NCBI GenBank assembly: GCA_003489505.1
Contig: DNMA01000003.1
Coordinates: 561-19,852 of the forward strand
Source of the DNA: Legionellales bacterium
Lineage (GTDB): Bacteria; Pseudomonadota; Gammaproteobacteria; Legionellales; Legionellaceae
Length of the DNA: 19,292 nt
Reading direction: 5' to 3'
The notes beneath the pieces are model-generated. The model was not told the origin of the DNA, searched no databases, and saw nothing but the letters and a program-made list of their open reading frames with translations. Both the position numbers and the translations under genes were made by a program. Below are positions 15,321 through 19,292 of the stretch, one piece after another. Position 1 is the stretch's first letter; every line of letters begins with the position of its first letter.

Positions 15321-17123
15321 TTATTGTTCTCTTGCAACACCTTGATAAATTTGACCCAAACGCAATTGCCGACGAATGTGACCATTTGACATCACATATA
15401 ATACACCCGTTTGCTTTGATATTCCGGACTCTGGCAAGGATTGAAGTGTTGCCCACTCTTGGGTCAAACCAAAGCTATCATAACCCAAAGCATACAAACG
15501 GCTATAGGTATTCCATGTCTCAGGCCAAGCGCGATGCGCCAACTGGTGAGTAAATACCCAGGGAATATCAATAAAATATAAACTATTGAGATCTTTATTT
15601 TGTGAGGGGTTATAAAAAGCATCATAAGCTGCTGAAATCGCATAAGTCGGAATATCGCCAGCATAGTAGTATTTTAGAAGGGGTAAAACCTGTCTTGCTG
15701 TGGATGGATAAGCCACTAAAAAAATGGCATCAATATCTTGGCGTCTGGAACCATGAACTTTTTCTCGGCCATTTGCTGTTTTTTCCTTATACTCAGAATA
15801 ACCAATACCCGAACGAATCATCTGACTTAAACTATTATTGCTTGTATAGTAAACTGTGCTGACCACAGTCATTCTATTTCTAGAGGCCTCAGAAACATAA
15901 GTTTTTGCTATTTCTTGTCCCCATGGATTAGAAGGGGCTATCATCATCACTCTTTTATAAGATTTCTGTGCCATGATATCGGCTAATTGTGCAGCCTCAT
16001 CTTTAGGTGAAAAACCAATTGCATATTTATAACGAGATAATGATCCGGAGTAATCATTAAGGAGCAAAGTTGGGGTGCTTGAAAAGGTAGAGCCCACAGC
16101 TTGAACATCATTTTTAGTCAAGGGCCCCACAACAATTGAAGCACCATCTTGAATCGCTTGATGGTATTGATGTAGAGCACCTCCTTGATTGGTATCATAA
16201 ACTCGAACAGGAATACTTGAGTTTTTCTTACGATACGCATCCATAAAACCATCTTTAATCGCCTCTCCTGGACCTGCTAATTGTCCTGTCATCGGCAATA
16301 GTAAGGCGATTTGATTAATTTTTTTAATTTCTATTTCTCTGGAAAAATTGAAAAAAGAAAAAAATGAGCGCGCTTTTTTAGCTGGCGCCGGGGCTAGAGT
16401 AGGGTCCTGAGAAGGGTCTCGTGGTAGAACACTCAAAGCGGGATGCTTAGGATATTTTTTTTGCCACTTCATAAGACTTTCTGAAGAGTTGGGATTTTGT
16501 TTGATGCGAGTAAATTCTAACCAAGCTTTCCATTCAGAACCTTCTGCAGCTTCTAAATATTGCGTATCCACTTCTGCCTTCGACATCTTTTGCAATATTT
16601 GCAAAATATGTTGTCGATTACTGGTTTGAGATTGATGTTCTGCTAATAAAGCATCTAACTTAATTCTTTGTAGACACGCTTCTGAATACTGGTGATTTTC
16701 CTCATAAGCCAGAGCTAATAACTCATGATATTCACATTGATAATAAATATCGAGCTGTTCAATATCTTGGGCTTTTGCTAAAACCCGAATCGTCTCTTGG
16801 GGATTGCCCAACATATAATGATATTTTCCCCATAAGACTTGTAGTATCGCATCTTGGACACGTGTTAAGGTCTGAATCGACTGCAAAACCACCAAAGCTT
16901 TAGTCAATTGTTTATCATGTAGCATTCGACCTGCAGCTAGCAACCTCATATTCACACTGCGTAATTCATCACTTTTATCTGCTTCATCTAGGTAAAATTG
17001 CGCAGACATCGAATAAGGATGAAAGATTTCAGAAAGATCTCTAGCATTAATGGCATAAGCGCTTGAAAAATACACCATAAAAATTAAGCAGAATCTAAAA
17101 AAAACATGTAAAATAGCAGCCAT
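15321..17123 (-). CDS. lpoA: Penicillin-binding protein activator LpoA (LppC family)
   Basis: In E. coli LpoA is an outer-membrane lipoprotein that reaches through the periplasm to stimulate PBP1A. This 600-residue protein (E. coli 678) has an N-terminal TPR-like helical region, roughly to residue 245. A C-terminal periplasmic-binding-protein fold follows, with IALLLPMTGQLAGPGEAIKDGF, VVGPLTKNDVQAV, RVMMIAPSNPWGQEIA and DIDAIFLVAYPSTARQVLPLL. The start at 17123 gives a signal peptide ending SSAYA and has GGAA eight bases upstream. No lipobox Cys is present; the only early Cys (FRFCLIF) has the wrong context. It is divergent from rsmI by 32 bases, the same neighbourhood as E. coli yraM/yraL, which supports the call. 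Confidence 0.9.
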   Translation of the reverse strand: MAAILHVFFRFCLIFMVYFSSAYAINARDLSEIFHPYSMSAQFYLDEADKSDELRSVNMRLLAAGRMLHDKQLTKALVVLQSIQTLTRVQDAILQVLWGKYHYMLGNPQETIRVLAKAQDIEQLDIYYQCEYHELLALAYEENHQYSEACLQRIKLDALLAEHQSQTSNRQHILQILQKMSKAEVDTQYLEAAEGSEWKAWLEFTRIKQNPNSSESLMKWQKKYPKHPALSVLPRDPSQDPTLAPAPAKKARSFFSFFNFSREIEIKKINQIALLLPMTGQLAGPGEAIKDGFMDAYRKKNSSIPVRVYDTNQGGALHQYHQAIQDGASIVVGPLTKNDVQAVGSTFSSTPTLLLNDYSGSLSRYKYAIGFSPKDEAAQLADIMAQKSYKRVMMIAPSNPWGQEIAKTYVSEASRNRMTVVSTVYYTSNNSLSQMIRSGIGYSEYKEKTANGREKVHGSRRQDIDAIFLVAYPSTARQVLPLLKYYYAGDIPTYAISAAYDAFYNPSQNKDLNSLYFIDIPWVFTHQLAHRAWPETWNTYSRLYALGYDSFGLTQEWATLQSLPESGISKQTGVLYVMSNGHIRRQLRLGQIYQGVAREQ

Positions 17124-17155
17124 ATATTCATTTCCAAAAATAATTGAGCACTGTG

Positions 17156-18007
17156 ATGAATGCTTTGAATCCGGACCATGGTAAAATCTATGTTGTTGCC
17201 ACACCCATTGGCAACCTCGATGACATTTCTTTTCGTGCCATCAACATTCTTAAAAACGTTGATCTTATTTTGGCAGAAGATACACGCCATGCAAATGTTT
17301 TATTACAACATTATCAAATTCATACGCCTTTAGAATCATTTCACGCTCACAACGAGCAAAAAAAAGCCGAGCAGTATCTTAACATGGTTCAAAAAGGTAC
17401 ACAATTAGCGCTCATCAGTGATGCCGGCACCCCTTTGATATCTGATCCAGGTTATCCATTAGTTGCCAAAGCACGAGAGCTCCATCTTGACGTCATACCG
17501 ATACCTGGCGCTTGTGCTCTTATTTGTGCATTATCGGCCGCGGGTATTCCAACAGACACTTTTTCATTTCATGGATTCCCGCCTAGTAAAAAAACTGCTC
17601 GCCAACAGTTTTTTCAGGAGTTAAGCAAACTCTATCATACTTGTGCTTTTTATGAATCCACTCATCGTATTATCGATAGCCTAGAGGATTTGGCTCTGAT
17701 TTATAATAAACAACAACCTGTGATTTTAGCTAAAGAATTAACAAAAGCTTATGAGCAAATTCAATTCAAAACCATTGAGGAAATGCTCAATTGGTTGCAT
17801 GAGGATATCAAAAGAACCAAAGGCGAGTTTGTTATGATTATTCCACCTAGAGAAAAACCATTAAGTGATGAAACTGAAACCGAAGAACTGATGAAAAAAT
17901 TGCTTAAACACTTAGGCCCCAAACAAGCTTCACAAATTGGGCATGATTTAAGTGGCATTGCAAAAAATCAGTTATACCAATTAGCCTTAAAATTGCAAAA
18001 AAATTAA
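17156..18007 (+). CDS. rsmI: 16S rRNA (cytidine1402-2'-O)-methyltransferase RsmI
   Basis: SAM-dependent (tetrapyrrole-methylase fold) enzyme that methylates the ribose of C1402 in the ribosomal P site. The 283 residues match the family length (E. coli 286). Motifs are IYVVATPIGNLDDISFRA, LAEDTRHA, LISDAGTPLISDPGYPLV, PIPGACALICALSAAG and FYESTHRI. ATG 17156 is chosen over the upstream in-frame TTG 17144 and GTG 17153, because the conserved domain starts nine residues later; the ribosome-binding site is weak. The start lies only 32 bases from the divergent lpoA start, so promoters must overlap the opposing coding regions; none was confidently identified. Its 3' end contains a predicted promoter for the next gene. 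Confidence 0.96.
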   Translation: MNALNPDHGKIYVVATPIGNLDDISFRAINILKNVDLILAEDTRHANVLLQHYQIHTPLESFHAHNEQKKAEQYLNMVQKGTQLALISDAGTPLISDPGYPLVAKARELHLDVIPIPGACALICALSAAGIPTDTFSFHGFPPSKKTARQQFFQELSKLYHTCAFYESTHRIIDSLEDLALIYNKQQPVILAKELTKAYEQIQFKTIEEMLNWLHEDIKRTKGEFVMIIPPREKPLSDETETEELMKKLLKHLGPKQASQIGHDLSGIAKNQLYQLALKLQKN

Positions 18008-18021
18008 AAATTTTCCATAAT
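17993..18021 (+). promoter_or_regulatory. Predicted promoter of the astacin-like gene and hemB
   Basis: TTGCAA (17993-17998) and CATAAT (18016-18021) are separated by exactly 17 bases of very A/T-rich DNA, with the predicted start near 18028, about 24 bases before the ATG at 18052. The -35 element lies in the last codons of rsmI, so the downstream pair can be expressed separately. Confidence 0.55.
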
Positions 18022-18051
18022 GAAAATTAATAAACCTATTGTGGTGTATTT

Positions 18052-18840
18052 ATGTTCAAAACTCTATTTAAACTCACTCTTTTCATCTTGATATCCACCG
18101 TTTATGCGCAAGAGTGGGTCTCTATACCATTGATAGATCCCAAAGGCATCATTCGCCCCATTGTCTGTCAGAAAGTCAATCAATACGCTTTGGTAGAAAA
18201 TGACATTTTGGTCAAAGAGTATGAAGAAAATCCTATTTTTAAAGGACTTATTTTCCAAAGAATTGGAGGGGGAAACTGGAGAAATGCATCTATTCATTAC
18301 ACTTTCCAACAAGATTTACCCGCAGATACCATCACCGCAATTCAAGATGCTATTCATATTTGGGAAACCCATACGCATTTTCAATTTATCTACATTGACC
18401 CTAAAACCAGCATGGAAAAAGATTATTTAATTTTTAAACCCGATGCAGGAAAAACCTGTGCTTCATATGTTGGTAAACAAGGTGGGGCACAATCTGTTAT
18501 TTTAGCTAAACGTTGTAACACCATGAATATTGTCCATGAATTAGGTCATGCCATGGGGCTTTGGCATGAACAATCTCGTCTTGACCGAGATGCATATGTT
18601 AAAATTATTTGGGATAATATTAATGAGCAATATCAATATAATTTTAACCAACACATCTCCGATGGTAAAGATATCGGCGATTATGACTATTTATCCATTA
18701 TGCATTACTCTGCCTATGCCTTTTCCAAAAACCATCAAAAGACCATCGTCCCATTGATGGGTGAATATGATATTGGTCAGAGAAAGTTTTTAAGCCCCAA
18801 AGATATTGCAACCATCAATCAAATTGCTGCATCTCACTAG
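18052..18840 (+). CDS. Secreted astacin-like zinc metalloprotease (M12A)
   Basis: A 262-residue protease precursor. A Sec signal peptide covers about residues 1-19 (MFKTLFKLTLFILISTVYA), followed by a short pro-region. The catalytic domain starts near residue 76. The zinc site HELGHAMGLWHE (162-173) has the full HExxHxxGxxHE form, and the Met-turn SIMHY (215-219) supplies the Tyr of the astacin family. Cys136 and Cys155 could form a disulfide. The Asp of the usual FxGD pro-region switch is not evident (IFKGL). From memory, Legionella pneumophila LegP is an astacin-like Dot/Icm effector; this gene resembles that family, but its apparent Sec signal would suggest ordinary export. hemB starts seven bases after the stop, indicating one transcript. 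Confidence 0.92.
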   Translation: MFKTLFKLTLFILISTVYAQEWVSIPLIDPKGIIRPIVCQKVNQYALVENDILVKEYEENPIFKGLIFQRIGGGNWRNASIHYTFQQDLPADTITAIQDAIHIWETHTHFQFIYIDPKTSMEKDYLIFKPDAGKTCASYVGKQGGAQSVILAKRCNTMNIVHELGHAMGLWHEQSRLDRDAYVKIIWDNINEQYQYNFNQHISDGKDIGDYDYLSIMHYSAYAFSKNHQKTIVPLMGEYDIGQRKFLSPKDIATINQIAASH

Positions 18841-18847
18841 GAGTATT

Positions 18848-19292
18848 ATGAATTTTTTATTAAAAAGACCCAGACGTCTTAGACAAAATAAAGCCATACG
18901 GGATTTTGTTAAACAATATCATATTCCTTACGAGCAACTTGTTTTACCTTTATTTATTCGTCATGGTGAAGGGCCAGAAATTCCTATTTCTAGTATGCCC
19001 GGGCACTCACAAATTCGTCTGCAGCACCTTCCCCAAACCATTGAATACTTACAAAAAATTGGCCTCAAAGCCATTATTTTATTTGGGATACCGGAACAAA
19101 AAGACCCTTGTGGAAGTTGGGGAGCCTTGGATAATGGTGTAATTCAACAAGCCATTCGAATCATCAAAAAGACTGCACCTGAAATGCTTGTCATGGCAGA
19201 TACCTGTCTTTGTGAATACACTGACCACGGACATTGTGGCGTTGTTGATACCGACCAAGACCTTTCAAAAAATATTCATGTTTTAAATGACC
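18848..19292 (+). CDS. hemB: Delta-aminolevulinic acid dehydratase HemB (5' part, truncated by window end)
   Basis: Porphobilinogen synthase, condensing two 5-aminolevulinate molecules in haem biosynthesis. The first 148 codons are present. The N-terminus RPRRLRQNKAIRDFV is typical, as are VLPLFIRHG and FGIPEQKDPCGSWGA. The metal site reads DTCLCEYTDHGHCGV, with Cys120, Cys122 and Cys130 at the same positions as in E. coli HemB. This makes it a zinc-dependent rather than Asp-rich magnesium enzyme. The ribosome-binding site AGGAG overlaps the stop codon of the astacin-like gene, four bases before the ATG, so the two are likely translated in a coupled way. The active-site lysines lie beyond the window. 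Confidence 0.96.
   Translation, partial: MNFLLKRPRRLRQNKAIRDFVKQYHIPYEQLVLPLFIRHGEGPEIPISSMPGHSQIRLQHLPQTIEYLQKIGLKAIILFGIPEQKDPCGSWGALDNGVIQQAIRIIKKTAPEMLVMADTCLCEYTDHGHCGVVDTDQDLSKNIHVLND

Noticed and set aside
17063..17128. TTGAAA and TAAAAT or TATATT hexamers as the rsmI promoter
   Set aside because: No pair has a spacing close to 17 bases, so no promoter could be supported in the 32-base lpoA-rsmI gap or its edges.
18008..18030. AATTTTC ... GAAAATT inverted repeat after rsmI as a terminator
   Set aside because: The stem is seven A/T-rich pairs with no following U-run, and it overlaps a better-supported promoter -10 element.

Overview
The window comes from a gammaproteobacterium with an AT-rich genome, and it lies close to the replication origin. 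It carries dnaA-dnaN-recF and two parS-like centromere sites. It also carries the classic gammaproteobacterial sets rppH-ptsP-lgt-thyA and lpoA/rsmI (divergent). The RppH sequence, and an astacin-type protease resembling the Legionella LegP family, suggest a Legionellales-like lineage. That placement is an inference from memory of those families, not from a search.

Layout. Bases 1-171 are the end of a beta-CASP metallo-beta-lactamase-fold protein. A 20-bp parS-like palindrome, a gene of unknown function and a consensus parS follow. Next is the photolyase gene phrB, whose promoter has a perfect palindrome in its spacer. phrB ends convergently, with a 14-bp overlap, against the minus-strand operon dnaA-dnaN-recF. 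A divergent secreted Spy/CpxP-like gene lies upstream of dnaA. A 357-bp gap with no convincing gene then leads to the tightly packed plus-strand run rppH-ptsP-lgt-thyA. thyA converges, with a 4-bp overlap, on the minus-strand operon midA-(QueD-like)-priA, whose promoter overlaps a 13-bp-arm dyad. Beyond that is the minus-strand pair lpoA and a small secreted Cys-rich protein. rsmI runs divergently from lpoA. A promoter at the end of rsmI then drives a secreted astacin-like protease and hemB, which runs off the window.

How the genes work together. The window mixes replication initiation and repair (DnaA, DnaN, RecF, PriA, photolyase, thymidylate synthase), chromosome segregation sites (parS), mRNA decapping with PTS-Ntr signalling (RppH, PtsP), envelope biogenesis (Lgt, LpoA, Spy-like), ribosome modification (RsmI) and haem synthesis (HemB). 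Gene packing is very tight, with many start/stop overlaps.

No rRNA, tRNA, CRISPR array, insertion sequence or prophage gene was recognised. The best leads are the two parS sites bracketing one unknown gene, two promoters with embedded perfect dyads, a QueD-family protein with Glu in place of the catalytic Cys, an LpoA without a lipobox, and the unexplained 6465-6821 segment.
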